This document shows, one piece after another, positions 41,249 to 51,400 of a stretch of 64,000 bases of DNA. Source of the DNA: Oscillospiraceae bacterium. GTDB taxonomy: Bacteria > Bacillota > Clostridia > Oscillospirales > SIG627. Every line of letters starts with the position of its first letter. The first letter of the stretch is position 1. The notes beneath the pieces were generated by a model. The model ran no database searches. It saw only the letters and a list, made by a program, of their open reading frames with translations, and was not told where the DNA came from. Both the position numbers and the translations under genes were made by a program. The stretch is taken from positions 107,888 to 171,887 of the forward strand of contig SVTC01000002.1 in assembly GCA_015063985.1 (NCBI GenBank). Direction: 5' to 3'.

Positions 41249-41994
41249 TGATCAGGCTCAAGACCGCATCTCAATTGGAAAAAATGCGCAAAAGCTGTAG
41301 GATCGCCGCGGAAGCAAGACTTCTGGCGGGCGAGATGATCAGACCCGGTTTGAAGCTTATAGAGTTGGACCGTGCGATCCGCAGCTACATCACCTCACAG
41401 GGTGCCGTACCAAGCTTTCTCAATTACGGCGGATTTCCCGCCAGTGCTTGCTTAAGCGTAAACGAGGTAGTCATTCACGGCATTCCGGATGAAAGAGAGC
41501 TTCGTGAGGGTGATATAATCAGCGTTGACGTCGGTGCGAATATCGACGGCTACCACGGAGACTGTGCAGATACCTTTGCGGTAGGAAGCATATCCTCTGA
41601 GGCACAAAGGCTGATAGACGTCACCAGAAAGAGCTTTTTCGACAGTCTTGAATTTGTAAAGCCGGGTCTTCGCATAGGAGATATCGGAAGTGCGGTTCAA
41701 AGCACTGCGGAGGCGGCAGGCTTTAGTGTGGTAAGGGAATATATCGGACACGGAATAGGAGAGCATCTCCACGAAGAGCCCGACGTACCCAACTACGGAA
41801 AGCCCGGCAGAGGCCCAAGGCTCTACGAGGGAATGACGATTGCCATAGAGCCTATGGTGTGTCAGTTTTCTCCGGCTGTGAAGGTGCTTGACGATAAGTG
41901 GACTGTAGTCACGGTGGACCATGGCCTTGCGGCTCACTACGAAAACACTGTGGCAATAACGTCTGCGGGCGCAGAGATCCTAACTAAAGTGTGA
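41248..41994 (+). CDS. map: Methionine aminopeptidase type I
   Basis: 248 residues. Metal site: DVGANIDGYHGDCADTF (two Asp), EYIGHGIGEHLHEEPDVPNY (His) and IAIEPMVC and TVVTVDHGLAAHYENTVAIT (Glu). Removes N-terminal methionine from nascent proteins. Starts at the adk stop (TAATG). Confidence 0.98.
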   Translation: MIRLKTASQLEKMRKSCRIAAEARLLAGEMIRPGLKLIELDRAIRSYITSQGAVPSFLNYGGFPASACLSVNEVVIHGIPDERELREGDIISVDVGANIDGYHGDCADTFAVGSISSEAQRLIDVTRKSFFDSLEFVKPGLRIGDIGSAVQSTAEAAGFSVVREYIGHGIGEHLHEEPDVPNYGKPGRGPRLYEGMTIAIEPMVCQFSPAVKVLDDKWTVVTVDHGLAAHYENTVAITSAGAEILTKV

Positions 41995-42281
41995 AAGCAC
42001 AAAGGTACGAAATGGAAAACGGAACTATCGTTTTGTCAAAGGCGGGAAGAGATTCCGGCAGACTGTTTATCGTGGTTGGAAGGCTGGATGAGAATTACGT
42101 TCTCATTGCGGACGGAAGGCTGCGAAGGGTAGATGCTCCGAAAAAGAAAAAGCTTAAGCATCTTAAGATGATAGGCTTTGACCGAGAGGTCGCGCGGCTG
42201 TGCGGCGGAGAGCTTACAAACAGGATACTGAAAAAACAACTGTCGCTTTATGATCAGAGCGAAAGCGTAAATTTAGCTTAG
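41991..42281 (+). CDS. KOW-domain RNA-binding protein (L14e/L6e/L27e-like)
   Basis: 96 residues. MENGTIVLSKAGRDSGRLFIVVGRLDENYVLIADGRLRRVDAPKKKKLKHLKMIG is the KOW barrel shared with archaeal-type L14e; the function in bacteria is not established, RNA or ribosome binding being likely. A GTG start at 41991 forms GTGA with the map stop (coupled); an ATG at 42012 is an alternative. In many Clostridia this gene sits between map and infA. Confidence 0.82.
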   Translation: MKAQRYEMENGTIVLSKAGRDSGRLFIVVGRLDENYVLIADGRLRRVDAPKKKKLKHLKMIGFDREVARLCGGELTNRILKKQLSLYDQSESVNLA

Positions 42282-42297
42282 GGGTGAATAAATTAGC

Positions 42298-42513
42298 ATG
42301 GCTAAGGAAGATTGCATGGAGTTTGAGGGCGTAGTCCTCGAGAATCTCCCCAATGCAACGTTCAAGGTGAAGTTGCCCAACGATATGGTGATCCTTGCGC
42401 ACATATCTGGAAAGATGCGACTGCACTACATCAAAATCATACCCGGAGACAAAGTGCTTCTTGAGGTCAGCGTTTACGATCCTACCAAGGGCAGGATCAT
42501 TCGCCGTCTGTGA
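42298..42513 (+). CDS. infA: Translation initiation factor IF-1
   Basis: 71 residues: [26 protein letters not shown] and [38 protein letters not shown]-fold, binds the 30S A-site. Near-normal sequence with DCMEFEG where most have DVIEVEG. Confidence 0.97.
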   Translation: MAKEDCMEFEGVVLENLPNATFKVKLPNDMVILAHISGKMRLHYIKIIPGDKVLLEVSVYDPTKGRIIRRL

Positions 42514-42562
42514 AGCAGACCGGGAATACTAAAAACTAAATTCATGCATGGAGGTAAATGTC

Positions 42563-42676
42563 ATGAAAGTGAAACCTTCCGTAAAGAAAATTTGTGAAAA
42601 ATGCAAGGTCATCAAGAGAAAAGGCGTCGTAATGGTGATCTGCGAGAACCCGAAACACAAACAAAAACAGGGTTAA
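42563..42676 (+). CDS. rpmJ: 50S ribosomal protein L36
   Basis: 37 residues, [20 protein letters not shown] then [17 protein letters not shown]. Cysteines 11, 14 and 27 with His32 form the zinc site. GGAGG lies 8 bases before ATG 42563. Gene order infA-rpmJ-rpsM is universal in Bacillota. Too short for most ORF lists. Confidence 0.97.
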   Translation: MKVKPSVKKICEKCKVIKRKGVVMVICENPKHKQKQG

Positions 42677-42694
42677 GAAAATAGGAGGAAAGTT

Positions 42695-43063
42695 ATGGCT
42701 CGTATAGCAGGTGTTGATATCCCCAGAGAGAAGCGTGTCGAGATCGGCTTGACATACATCTTTGGTATAGGCAGAACCTCTGCAAACAAAATCCTTGAAG
42801 CAACAGCAATCGATCCCGACACAAGAGTCAAGGATCTGACCGACGATCAGATCGCAAAGCTCCGTGAGGTTATCGAGAATGATTACCTTGTAGAAGGCGA
42901 CCTCAGAAGAAATATAGCTTACGATATCAAGAGAATGAAGGATATCGGATGCTACAGAGGACTCCGTCACCGCAAGGGATTGCCGGTAAGAGGTCAGCGT
43001 ACAAAGACCAACGCCAGAACCAGAAAAGGTCCTGTTAAGACCATCGCCAACAAGAAGAAGTAA
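42695..43063 (+). CDS. rpsM: 30S ribosomal protein S13
   Basis: 122 residues: [34 protein letters not shown] and [35 protein letters not shown]. Touches the P-site tRNA and 50S bridge B1. Confidence 0.98.
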   Translation: MARIAGVDIPREKRVEIGLTYIFGIGRTSANKILEATAIDPDTRVKDLTDDQIAKLREVIENDYLVEGDLRRNIAYDIKRMKDIGCYRGLRHRKGLPVRGQRTKTNARTRKGPVKTIANKKK

Positions 43064-43078
43064 AGGAGGAAGCATAAG

Positions 43079-43471
43079 ATGGCTACACCCAAGAAAACCG
43101 TCAAGAGAAGACGCGAACGCAAAAACATTGAAAAGGGCGCTGCACATATCCAGAGCACCTATAACAATACCATCGTTACCATCACCGATGTCAACGGAAA
43201 CGCTATTTCCTGGGCATCCGCAGGTGAATTGGGCTTTAAAGGCTCCAAGAAGTCCACTCCTTTCGCTGCACAGTCCGCTGCAGAGACTGCCGCTAAGGCA
43301 GCAATGGAGCACGGTCTGAAAACCGTTGAGGTCTTCGTAAAGGGTCCCGGTCAGGGAAGAGAAAGCGCTATCCGTGCACTTCAGACCGCAGGACTTGACA
43401 TTACACTCATCAAGGACGTAACTCCCATTCCTCACAATGGTTGCCGTCCCCCCAAGAGAAGAAGAGTCTAA
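43079..43471 (+). CDS. rpsK: 30S ribosomal protein S11
   Basis: 130 residues. [46 protein letters not shown] and [18 protein letters not shown]. Platform protein contacting the Shine-Dalgarno helix. Confidence 0.98.
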   Translation: MATPKKTVKRRRERKNIEKGAAHIQSTYNNTIVTITDVNGNAISWASAGELGFKGSKKSTPFAAQSAAETAAKAAMEHGLKTVEVFVKGPGQGRESAIRALQTAGLDITLIKDVTPIPHNGCRPPKRRRV

Positions 43472-43535
43472 GCATTTTATTTTGAAGAAAGGGAAAAGTT
43501 TTTCACCAAGATGTGGAAAATCTGGGTAATGATTT

Positions 43536-44162
43536 ATGGCTAAATATACAGGCCCCGCATGCAGACAGTGCCGCAGAGAAGGCACAAAGCTGTTCTTAAA
43601 GGGTGATCGTTGCTATTCCGACAAGTGTGCATTGACCAGACGTACCGGTGTTCCCGGTCAGCATGGCCAGGGCCGCAAGATGATGAAGGAATACGGCTTG
43701 CAGCTCAGAGAGAAGCAGAAGGCAAAGAGATACTACGGTATCCTTGAGAAGCAGTTCAGAAACTACTTCGAAAAGGCAGCCAGCCAGGAAGGTATGGCAG
43801 GCGACAACCTGTTGATCATGGTTGAGAGAAGACTTGACAACGTTGCTTACAGAATGGGTATCGGCGAGAGCCGCAGAGAAGCAAGACAGCTTGTCCGTCA
43901 CAATCACTTCACCATCAACGGCAAGAAAGCCAATATCCCCTCTATCCTTGTAAAGCCCGGCGACGTGGTTGCGGTCAAGGAAGCATCCAGAGGAACAGAA
44001 AAGTTCAAGACTATGATCGAGAACACCGCTTCCAGAGCAGTTCCTGCATGGCTTGAAGCAGACAAAGAGAACTTCACAGCTAAGGTCATCAGCATGCCTA
44101 CCAGAGAAGGCATTGACTTTGAGATCGAAGAGCACCTCATCGTCGAGCTCTATTCTAAATAA
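43536..44162 (+). CDS. rpsD: 30S ribosomal protein S4
   Basis: 208 residues. An N-terminal zinc-type motif C-R-Q-C-R-R and RCYSDKC (four cysteines), and S4 RNA-binding [38 protein letters not shown]. Assembly initiator; also translational repressor of the alpha operon in E. coli. In the alpha section between rpsK and rpoA. The 64-base upstream gap holds TTTTTCACC but no evident hairpin. Confidence 0.98.
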   Translation: MAKYTGPACRQCRREGTKLFLKGDRCYSDKCALTRRTGVPGQHGQGRKMMKEYGLQLREKQKAKRYYGILEKQFRNYFEKAASQEGMAGDNLLIMVERRLDNVAYRMGIGESRREARQLVRHNHFTINGKKANIPSILVKPGDVVAVKEASRGTEKFKTMIENTASRAVPAWLEADKENFTAKVISMPTREGIDFEIEEHLIVELYSK

Positions 44163-44191
44163 CCCTCGCACAATTTCCTATGAACAGAAGT

Positions 44192-44213
44192 GTCGGGGAC
44201 CTATTTTCCCGAC
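44192..44213 (+). other. Hairpin between rpsD and rpoA
   Basis: GTCGGG pairs with CCCGAC across a 10-base loop containing TATTTT, no U run after it. A possible mRNA-processing or attenuation point in the 89-base gap; function not shown. Confidence 0.4.
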
Positions 44214-44251
44214 GATCAAAACATGTGTTCTTATTATAAGGAGGGCCGTTA

Positions 44252-45202
44252 ATGATAGAAATAGAAAGACCGAGTATAGTTACTGTTGAACAGAACGAAG
44301 ATTTGTCTTACGGAAAGTTCGAGATAGAGCCTCTCGAGAGAGGCTTTGGTATAACCCTTGGAAACGCACTGCGCAGGATCCTTCTGTCCAGCCTGCCCGG
44401 TGTAGCAGTTACATCCATCAAGATCGATGGAGTTCTCCATGAGATCAGCACTGCTCCCGGCGTAAGAGAGGACGTTACAGAGATCGTGCTCAACGTTAAG
44501 GGAATCACCGCAAAGCTTTTCACCAACCAGCCCAAGACAGTTGTTATTGACGCAAGGGGTGAGTGTGACGTAAAGGCGGGCGATATCAAGGTCGACAGCG
44601 ACATTGAGATCCTTAACCCCGAGCATCACATTGCTACCGTTGTTGAAGGCGGAAGATTCTATATGGAGCTTACCTTCGACCAGGGCAGAGGCTACGTATC
44701 ATCCGAAAGAAACAAGCTCAACAACACACCTGCCATCGGTACGATCTATACCGACTCCATATATACCCCCGTTCTCAAGGTCAACTACACTGTTGACAAT
44801 GCCAGAGTGGGTGATAAAATGGAGCTTGACAAGCTGACCTTAGAGGTTCAGACAGACGCTACCATATCCGCAAAAGAGGCGATCAGCCTTGCGGCAAAGA
44901 TCCTCAACGAGCATCTTAACTTGTTTGTTGATCTCTCTGCAGAGGCAAGAAGCGCTGAAATAATGGTCGATCGCGAAGAGACCATCAAGGAGAAGGTTCT
45001 CGAGATGACCATCGAAGAGCTGGATATGTCGGTAAGAAGCTTTAACTGTCTGAAGAGAGCAGGAATCGACACAGTAGAGGATCTTATCAACCGCACAGAG
45101 GAAGATATGATCAAGGTCAGAAACCTCGGAAAGAAATCACTGGAAGAGGTTATCGGAAAGCTCAAGAGCCTCGGTTTGGAACTGAAGCACGAGGAAGAGT
45201 GA
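44252..45202 (+). CDS. rpoA: RNA polymerase alpha subunit
   Basis: 316 residues. N-terminal domain with [57 protein letters not shown] (dimerisation), and C-terminal domain [56 protein letters not shown] that binds UP elements and activators. Cytoplasmic core subunit. AAGGAGG before ATG. Confidence 0.99.
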   Translation: MIEIERPSIVTVEQNEDLSYGKFEIEPLERGFGITLGNALRRILLSSLPGVAVTSIKIDGVLHEISTAPGVREDVTEIVLNVKGITAKLFTNQPKTVVIDARGECDVKAGDIKVDSDIEILNPEHHIATVVEGGRFYMELTFDQGRGYVSSERNKLNNTPAIGTIYTDSIYTPVLKVNYTVDNARVGDKMELDKLTLEVQTDATISAKEAISLAAKILNEHLNLFVDLSAEARSAEIMVDREETIKEKVLEMTIEELDMSVRSFNCLKRAGIDTVEDLINRTEEDMIKVRNLGKKSLEEVIGKLKSLGLELKHEEE

Positions 45203-45234
45203 GTATTCCAAGAATTTATTAGGAGGAAATTGAT

Positions 45235-45675
45235 ATGCCCGGAACAAGAAAACTTGGCAGAACAACAGACCATAGAATGTCTATGATCCGCGGTCAGGTA
45301 ACATATCTGCTCAACTTTGGCAGAATTGAGACCACCATTACCCGCGCTAAGGAAGTCAAGGCCATGGCCGAAAAGATGGTTACCTTGGGTAAGACCGGTA
45401 CTCTTGCGGCAAGAAGACAGGCACTTGCATTCATCACTGACGAAAGCGTAGTGAAGAAGCTTTTTGACGTTATCGCGCCCAGCTTCAATGAGAAGAACGG
45501 CGGATACACCAGAATCTACCGCCTCGGACCCCGTCGCGGCGACGGAGCTGAGATGGCTATCGTTGAGCTCATCGGCTTTGAGCCCAAGGTAGAAGATAAG
45601 AAGGCTGCAAAGAAGGCTTCCAAGAAGGAAGAACCCGTTGCAGAGGCAAAGGCTGAGGAGAGCACCGAGGCTTAA
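45235..45675 (+). CDS. rplQ: 50S ribosomal protein L17 with acidic/lysine-rich tail
   Basis: 146 residues, longer than the common ~120. [21 protein letters not shown] and [24 protein letters not shown] form the core. The last ~28 residues ([26 protein letters not shown]) are low-complexity K/A/E. Last gene of the super-operon. Confidence 0.97.
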   Translation: MPGTRKLGRTTDHRMSMIRGQVTYLLNFGRIETTITRAKEVKAMAEKMVTLGKTGTLAARRQALAFITDESVVKKLFDVIAPSFNEKNGGYTRIYRLGPRRGDGAEMAIVELIGFEPKVEDKKAAKKASKKEEPVAEAKAEESTEA

Positions 45676-45699
45676 TTTGCGATAATCTTTTGCGGGTCG

Positions 45700-45775
45700 C
45701 GAGAAAAAACACAAGGCGTGACCGACATCAGTCGGGCCGAAAGGCATTGCCCGCGTCCGGTTGTGCTTTTTCTCG
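45700..45775 (+). ncRNA. Structured 3' UTR element after rplQ
   Basis: CGAGAAAAAACACAA (45700-45714) and TTGTGCTTTTTCTCG (45761-45775) form a 15-bp stem with one mismatch, enclosing CCGAC-ATCA-GTCGG (45722-45735) and GGC-ATT-GCC (45743-45751). The enclosed part is GC-rich, like a multibranch RNA. It could be a terminator of the alpha operon (the T run is inside the stem), an RNA-stability element or an unrecognised cis-regulatory RNA for the next gene. Not matched to a class I know. Confidence 0.5.
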
Positions 45776-45813
45776 ACGGTCCGTTGCATTTAGCTTATAC
45801 AATGCATATATTG

Positions 45814-45848
45814 ACCCGAAGGTTTAATTACTTTCGGGTTATTTTATC
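45814..45848 (+). terminator. Terminator before the UPF0340 gene
   Basis: ACCCGAAGG pairs with CTTTCGGGT (one G-U) around 8 bases, followed by TATTTTAT. It ends the ribosomal operon transcript just before the ribosome site of the next gene, which could be partly attenuated by it. Confidence 0.75.
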
Positions 45849-45864
45849 TTAAGAGGTGCAAAAA

Positions 45865-46413
45865 TTGGAATCCATTAAAAATCAGGCCAAGACGGCGCTT
45901 ACGGAGCTTTTGGACAACGCGAAGCTGAAAAAAGGCGATATCGTAGTCATCGGAGTCAGCTCCAGCGAAATAATCGGATCAAGGATAGGTACTGCAGGCA
46001 GTAAAGAAGCTTCACGCGCGGTTTATGAAGGAATGATCCCCGTTTTGAAGGAAAGAGGCTTGTTTGCCGCCATACAGTGCTGCGAGCATTTGAACAGAGC
46101 CTTGATCGTTGAAAGAGAATGCGCCGAAAGGTATGGTCTTACACAGGTTAACGTTGTTCCTCATCCCCATGCCGGAGGCTCCTTTGCCACGGAATGCTAC
46201 TCCAGATTTGAGGATCCGGTGGCGGTTGAGGCAGTCAGAGCTCACGCGGGAGTCGATATCGGAGACGTATTTGTCGGAATGCACATTATTCCGGTTGCCG
46301 TTCCCTTCAGAGGAAGCCTTAATTCCATAGGGGAAGCCCATTTGACAATGTGCAGAAGACGACCCAAGTTCGTTGGCGGCTCCAGAGCTATCTATAACGG
46401 GGAGCTTCTTTGA
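45865..46413 (+). CDS. ywlG: UPF0340 family protein (YwlG-like)
   Basis: 182 residues. GDIVVIGVSSSEIIGSRIGTAGSKEASRAVYEGM, QCCEHLNRALIVERECAERYGL, NVVPHPHAGGSFATECYSRFEDPVAVE and DIGDVFVGMHIIPVAVPFR are the family hallmarks. Function is unknown; its fold is related to thiolase/amidase-type enzymes as far as I recall. TTG at 45865 is chosen over GTG 45856 because AAGAGGTG then has the right spacing; the GTG start would overlap its own ribosome site. Confidence 0.9.
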   Translation: MESIKNQAKTALTELLDNAKLKKGDIVVIGVSSSEIIGSRIGTAGSKEASRAVYEGMIPVLKERGLFAAIQCCEHLNRALIVERECAERYGLTQVNVVPHPHAGGSFATECYSRFEDPVAVEAVRAHAGVDIGDVFVGMHIIPVAVPFRGSLNSIGEAHLTMCRRRPKFVGGSRAIYNGELL

Positions 46414-46431
46414 TCCGAGGTGCTTTGGAAA

Positions 46432-47022
46432 ATGGATCTTTTCAAGATATTCTTTTCTGCGGCTTCGGAGCTCAGCGGAGCTGACCTTACCAATTACCTT
46501 ATATCTCAGATACTGGGAATAGGAGTATTTGTTATCTGTCTTGTGATCGGACAGGTAAACGGCTTTAAGATCATCCTTGGCTTAAAGATAGCCGCAAACC
46601 TCCTTCAGACGGTGTCGATGCTCTTTGTTAATGCCTATGTGGGAGCTATTGTGGCGGCATTGGCGGCGATAATATCAATAGCTGTGTTTATTTTCCGAAG
46701 AAATTGCATTGACATTCCTAAGTGGTTTGCACCTGCGTCAATAGCAATATACACCGTGGCGACATTGATCAGCTTCAGCAAGCCAACCGACATCTTACCT
46801 ATTATTGGAGGTATTCTTCTGGTTCTGTCTCTGGTTTCAAAAACCACCACGGGCTTCAGAATATATATGCTGATAAGTGCAATTATGTGGATACCTTACG
46901 ATGTTGCCGTGCTTGCCCATGCAAATCTGCTTACACACGTGGGGAATTTGATCACCTATGCAATAGGAATAATAAGATTTGATCTTATTAAGAGGAAAAA
47001 GACCGATGGAACTGGTATTTAA
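46432..47022 (+). CDS. YgjV-family inner membrane protein, copy 1
   Basis: 196 residues from ATG 46432, preceded by GAGGTG. About six hydrophobic segments (LISQILGIGVFVICLVIG, AANLLQTVSMLFV, AIVAALAAIISIAVFIF, APASIAIYTVATLI, ILPIIGGILLVLSLVS and the C-terminal ITYAIGIIRFDLI) give a small polytopic protein of the YgjV type. Physiological role unknown. It follows the UPF0340 gene within 18 bases and overlaps copy 2 by 17 bases; both may arise from duplication. Confidence 0.8.
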   Translation: MDLFKIFFSAASELSGADLTNYLISQILGIGVFVICLVIGQVNGFKIILGLKIAANLLQTVSMLFVNAYVGAIVAALAAIISIAVFIFRRNCIDIPKWFAPASIAIYTVATLISFSKPTDILPIIGGILLVLSLVSKTTTGFRIYMLISAIMWIPYDVAVLAHANLLTHVGNLITYAIGIIRFDLIKRKKTDGTGI

Positions 47023-47623
47023 GGACATAATTGAGCAGATAAATGCTTTGGAAGGGGTCGAGCTTTACTGCTTTTACGCATCTCAGATCATAGGGCTCCT
47101 GGCGACCTTGCTTGGAATAGTAACGGGTCAGCTTAACAAGGCAAAGCATATTCTTATTAAAGAGGTTGTTTTAAACTCCATGTGCGGTGTTGCAGCGCTT
47201 TTGGTTTCGGGATATAACGGCGCTGTGGTCGCCCTTCTTGCATCGGCTTTGGCGGCGGTGATATATTATTACGACAAAAGAAGCCTCGAAACACCAAAAT
47301 GGGTATATATAAGCTCCTACGTAGTGTTTTTGGCAGCCGGAATAGTAACCTTTGCTTTGTGGTCGGGAAGAAATTGGTATGAGGTGTTCCCCATAATATC
47401 CAGTATGATCTTTGTTTACTCCCTTACTGCGAGAGATCCGAGGGTCTACAGACTGAGCTTCTTGGTAAACGGAAGCCTATGGATAGTATACTATTTTAAG
47501 ATCACTGCATACAGCAATATTTTCACTCAATTTTTCTTGTTGGTGAGTATAGCGATCGCAATTATAAGGTATGATATGCCGGCTCTGCTTAAAAAGAGGA
47601 AAAAAACCGATCCGGAGCAGTGA
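47006..47623 (+). CDS. YgjV-family inner membrane protein, copy 2
   Basis: 205 residues from ATG 47006 (AGAGGA upstream). Same layout as copy 1: CFYASQIIGLLATLLGIVTGQLNKAKHIL, AVVALLASALAAVIYYYDKRSLETPKWV and the end FFLLVSIAIAIIRYD. Identity with copy 1 is modest, so an old duplication. The upstream alternative start lies inside copy 1. Confidence 0.8.
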   Translation: MELVFKDIIEQINALEGVELYCFYASQIIGLLATLLGIVTGQLNKAKHILIKEVVLNSMCGVAALLVSGYNGAVVALLASALAAVIYYYDKRSLETPKWVYISSYVVFLAAGIVTFALWSGRNWYEVFPIISSMIFVYSLTARDPRVYRLSFLVNGSLWIVYYFKITAYSNIFTQFFLLVSIAIAIIRYDMPALLKKRKKTDPEQ

Positions 47624-47661
47624 GTTAAGGCTTGATGCGGCTTAGAATAAAGGAAAATTAT

Positions 47662-47720
47662 GAACTTCAGATCAAAATGGCGATAAGGAAGCCTTCTATC
47701 GCTCAGGGGATCTGAAGTTC
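47662..47720. terminator. Long imperfect hairpin after the YgjV genes
   Basis: GAACTTCAGATC pairs with GATCTGAAGTTC (12 bp) around a second stem GCGATA/TATCGC. It is followed by TTTGTG on the plus strand, so it may end the UPF0340/YgjV transcript, but the T run is short. Confidence 0.5.
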
Positions 47721-48302
47721 TTTGTGTTATGTAAACCGACGGAAGGGCAAAGCTGCTTTGCTCGGCCTTGCAGGGGTAAAAACGGCACAAAGGGGCACAG
47801 GAAAAGGATACCCAATATTTAGTTTTGCCTTTTTTGTCTGCCCCTATATCTTGTTTTTTGCCTGAAAACGGGGTTTTTGTTCAACATATACATAAAAAAT
47901 AATGCTAAAAATATCCTTTGGTTGAAATGTAGAAATAAAAGATGGATTTTTGTGCAAAACAGACAAAAAAACGTGTCCAAAAAAAGAACAAACAAAAGAT
48001 TGAATTTTACAAACCGCCTTTGGAGAGCTTGTGGTTATAAACTACCGTTAAAAAACAAGGCTTTCTATAAATGTGCAACTCGACAAGCCTAAAACCAAAA
48101 AAATGGCAAAATACCGCTTAATTAAAGGATTGTTATGAGTTTAATGATGCGGAGTTATATATTTTATTATACCGAATTGTGCATAATTTACAAAAATAAA
48201 ATTTCATATCCGGCTTAAAATGCGCTGAAACAGGCTCGAAAAAGGGAGAAAAAAACGCGGATTTGCCTTGATTACCAACGGTTTTTGGCTGTTTTTGTTC
48301 GC
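47721..48302. other. Non-coding AT-rich gap
   Basis: About 580 bases with no convincing gene. A 71-codon ORF at 47877-48092 lacks a ribosome site and codes for a lysine/asparagine-rich random-looking peptide. T-rich runs (TTTTGCCTTTTTTGTC, TTGTTTTTTGCC) and a CCCC segment are present. I see nothing else of note before the promoter at 48303. Confidence 0.6.
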
Positions 48303-48331
48303 TTGACAAATGTTTGGGCTTGTGTTAAAAT
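48303..48331 (+). promoter_or_regulatory. Promoter of the secretion/ABC operon
   Basis: TTGACA (48303-48308), 17 bases, TAAAAT (48326-48331). RNA starts near 48338, 157 bases before the first ATG. Confidence 0.75.
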
Positions 48332-48337
48332 ATATGG

Positions 48338-48494
48338 TACAAAAGTATTGAATGGATACGTTCCCCCCAACGAAAACAACGGGATTTTTGTGCCCTTTGC
48401 CCCGTTCGGGGTGTTTTCGGGCACGGTTTCCTTGTCTTTGTGAGGAGATCGTTCTCAGGAGCTTACCCATCTGATTTTTTAGGAGGAATCTCGA
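48338..48494 (+). promoter_or_regulatory. Structured 157-nt leader of the ABC operon
   Basis: A nested hairpin at 48390-48424: GTGCCC pairs with GGGCAC and inside it CCCCG-TTC-GGGG forms a second stem. A strong AGGAGG precedes ATG 48495. It could be a regulatory leader or an mRNA stabiliser; no known riboswitch class is recognisable. Confidence 0.45.
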
Positions 48495-51400
48495 ATGAAA
48501 AAAGTCCTGTACAAGGCACTGGCGATCGGCCTTGCTCTGTGTATGCTTCTTCCTTTGGGTGTATGTTCGGTATTTGCTGCTGACGGTGATGCGTCCGGTA
48601 ATTCCTCATCATCCAATATGACGGTCGAAGAGATCAAAGAGCTTCTCGGATCGCTTACCTACCAGGAGTACCAGAAGCTTTATGCAGATAAGGCTGTAGG
48701 TAAAGGCAAGCTTGTGATCGACGCCAAGAATTTTGACGTCAGCACCACCACCGCAGAGGTCATCAAGCTTGAAAACTACGAAGGTGCATCCAGTGCATTG
48801 CTGATCCCCGACGACGGAAGGGTTACTTGGAATTTTGATATAACTTCCGAGGGTCTTTACAACGTTGAGATCAAGTATTATACTCTGGAAGGCTATGACG
48901 TTGACGGTGACGGCAAGTTGACCGAGGGTGTTGACGTTATCTCCAGAGGCAACTCGATCGAAAGAGCAATACTCATCGACGGCAGCTACCCCTTCAAGGA
49001 GAGCCGCTACTGTGAGTTCCAGAGAGTCTGGACCGACGTTTACGTTCAGTGCGAATACGTCCAGGACAAGAAGGAAGGTTACATTTACCAGTACAAGGAG
49101 AAGAGCGCTAAGGATTGGATCAACTTCGAGTACGACGGTTACGTAGCTATCCCCTTACTTGAGGAGGGCCAGAAGGCTACCGACCTTTACGACTTTCGCG
49201 CGGTAAACAAGAACGATACTACTCAGGTTCTCGAGGTGACCGTTGCCAATACCGCCAAGAGAAACGGCTTTGAGCTTGATAAGTTCGGAAACGAGATCCG
49301 TCCCGAAAAGGTTCAGGCACCTACCTGGTGTGTTGGACTTGCGGCAGACTCCACCGGCTATGCTGAGGATCCCTTTGCATACTTCTTGACAAAGGGCGCT
49401 CACAGCATCACACTTGAGAGTGTTCAGGAGCCGATCGTTATTGAGTCCGTGACCATTTACGCCGAGGAAAGATTGGCAGGTACTCTTCCCAGCTACGAAG
49501 AGTATAAGGCTCTCCATTCCGGCAAGCCTACTCCCTCCGCAGATAAGATCCGTATCGATGCGGAAATGCCCAAGCACACATCAGCCGAGATCCTCTATCC
49601 TACATATGACAGAACCTCCGCTATAACCGAGCCTCAGGACTCCGCTCTTATCTTCCTTAACACCGTGGGCGGCGACAAGTGGCAGACCGTTGGTCAGTGG
49701 ATCGAATGGGACTTTGTTGTTGAAGAAAGCGGTCTTTACGAGATCGTTCCCAGATTCAGCCAGGACGGCTTGGCGGGTATGTACGTTTCCCGTTCTCTTA
49801 CCATCGACGGCAAGGTGCCCTTTGAAGAGGCTAACAGGATCCAGTTCAACTACTCCGACAACTGGCAGGTGAAGCCCTTCGGAAGCGGTGAAGAGGCATA
49901 CAAGTTCTACTTCGAAAAGGGAACCCACACCATCAGACTTAACGTTGTTCTCGGTCAGATGGCAGAGGTCATCCAGGAGGTTGAAGAGTGTCTTAACATT
50001 ATCAACTCCTACTATATGAAGGTCTTGATGCTCACCGGTCCCGATCCCGACGATTACCGTGACTACGAGTTCGCATCCAGAATGCCCGACGTTCTCGAGG
50101 GATTCCTTGAGGCCTCCAAGAGACTTAAGGCGGTTTCCGCAGAGCTTGAGGCTGTAATCGGAGAGAAGGGTGACCACTCCGTCACACTTGATAACATCGC
50201 ACAGCTTTGTGAGATGATGGGTGAGGACGAGGACAACATCGCTCCCAGCTTTGATACCCTTAAGTCTTATATCGGTAACCTTGGTACATGGATCATGGAC
50301 AGCCGTAACCAGCCTCTTGAGCTTGACTACATCGACATCGTTCCCGCAGGCGGTGAATATGGCCAGGCGGAAGCAAACTTCTTTGAGGCTATGGGCTACG
50401 AGCTTGGTCAGTTCATTATGAGCTTCTTCAGTGATTACTCCGGATACGGCGCAAGAAGCATCAATGCAGACGCTGAGACCAAGACCATCGAGGTCTGGAC
50501 CTCCACCGGACGTGACCAGGCTTCTATCATCAGATCTATGATCTCCGATGACTTTACTCCCAACAGCAATATAATGGTAGACCTGAAGCTTATCACAGGT
50601 GCCACACTGCTTCCCGCAACTCTTTCCGGTACCGGTCCCGACGTTGCAATGTCCATCGGTACTGAAAGCATCGTAAACTACGCTATCCGTGGTGCCATCA
50701 GACCTCTTAACGTAGATAACGAGGAAAAAGGCTGGAAGAAGTTCGATGGCTTTGATGAGCACATAAAGAGCTTCAGCAATGCCGCAATGATCCCCTTGAC
50801 CCTCTATGGTGAGGCGTACGCACTTCCCGAGACTCAGAGCTTCTCCGTTCTGTTCTACAGAATGGATATCTTAGCAAGCCTCGGTGTTGAGATCCCCAGA
50901 ACCTGGGATGACGTTTACGCAATGCTTCCCGAGCTCCAGACCAACTACCTGCAGTTCGGTATGGGTAACTCCCTTGGCGGACTTCAGATCTTCCTCTATC
51001 AGAGGACTGATGCCAACGGCAACCAGGTACAGCTTTACAAGGATCCCATCAATAACGATCCCAAGACCTTCGGTATGGAGATCAACCTTGACAGCGACGT
51101 TGCCCTGGACTGCTTCAAGCAGATGAGTGAATTCTTCACCATGTACGATTTCCCCAAGACCTATGACTTTGCAAACCGTTTCCGTTCAGGCGAAATGCCC
51201 TTGGCTATTGCAGACTACACCGCATACAGCCAGCTGACCATCTTCGCTCCCGAGATCCGCGGACTTTGGGGCTTTACATTGATCCCCGGTACTTTGAGTG
51301 CCGACGGAAAGGTAAACCATACCACCAACTCTGCAGTAGCCGGTATTATGATGCTTGACGACTGTGAAGAGCCCGAGGCTTCCTGGGAATACATGAAGTG

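Noticed and set aside
42542..43585. Long minus-strand ORF across rpmJ, rpsM, rpsK
   Set aside because: Spans four real genes in the opposite direction; no independent support.
45700..45848. Known riboswitch classes (ZTP, THF, guanidine, TPP) or hammerhead ribozyme between rplQ and the UPF0340 gene
   Set aside because: I compared the remembered consensus cores; none aligned (no CUGANGA core, no TPP or THF signatures).
47877..48092. Small gene in the 47.7-48.3 kb gap
   Set aside because: No ribosome-binding site, random-looking composition, no conserved feature.
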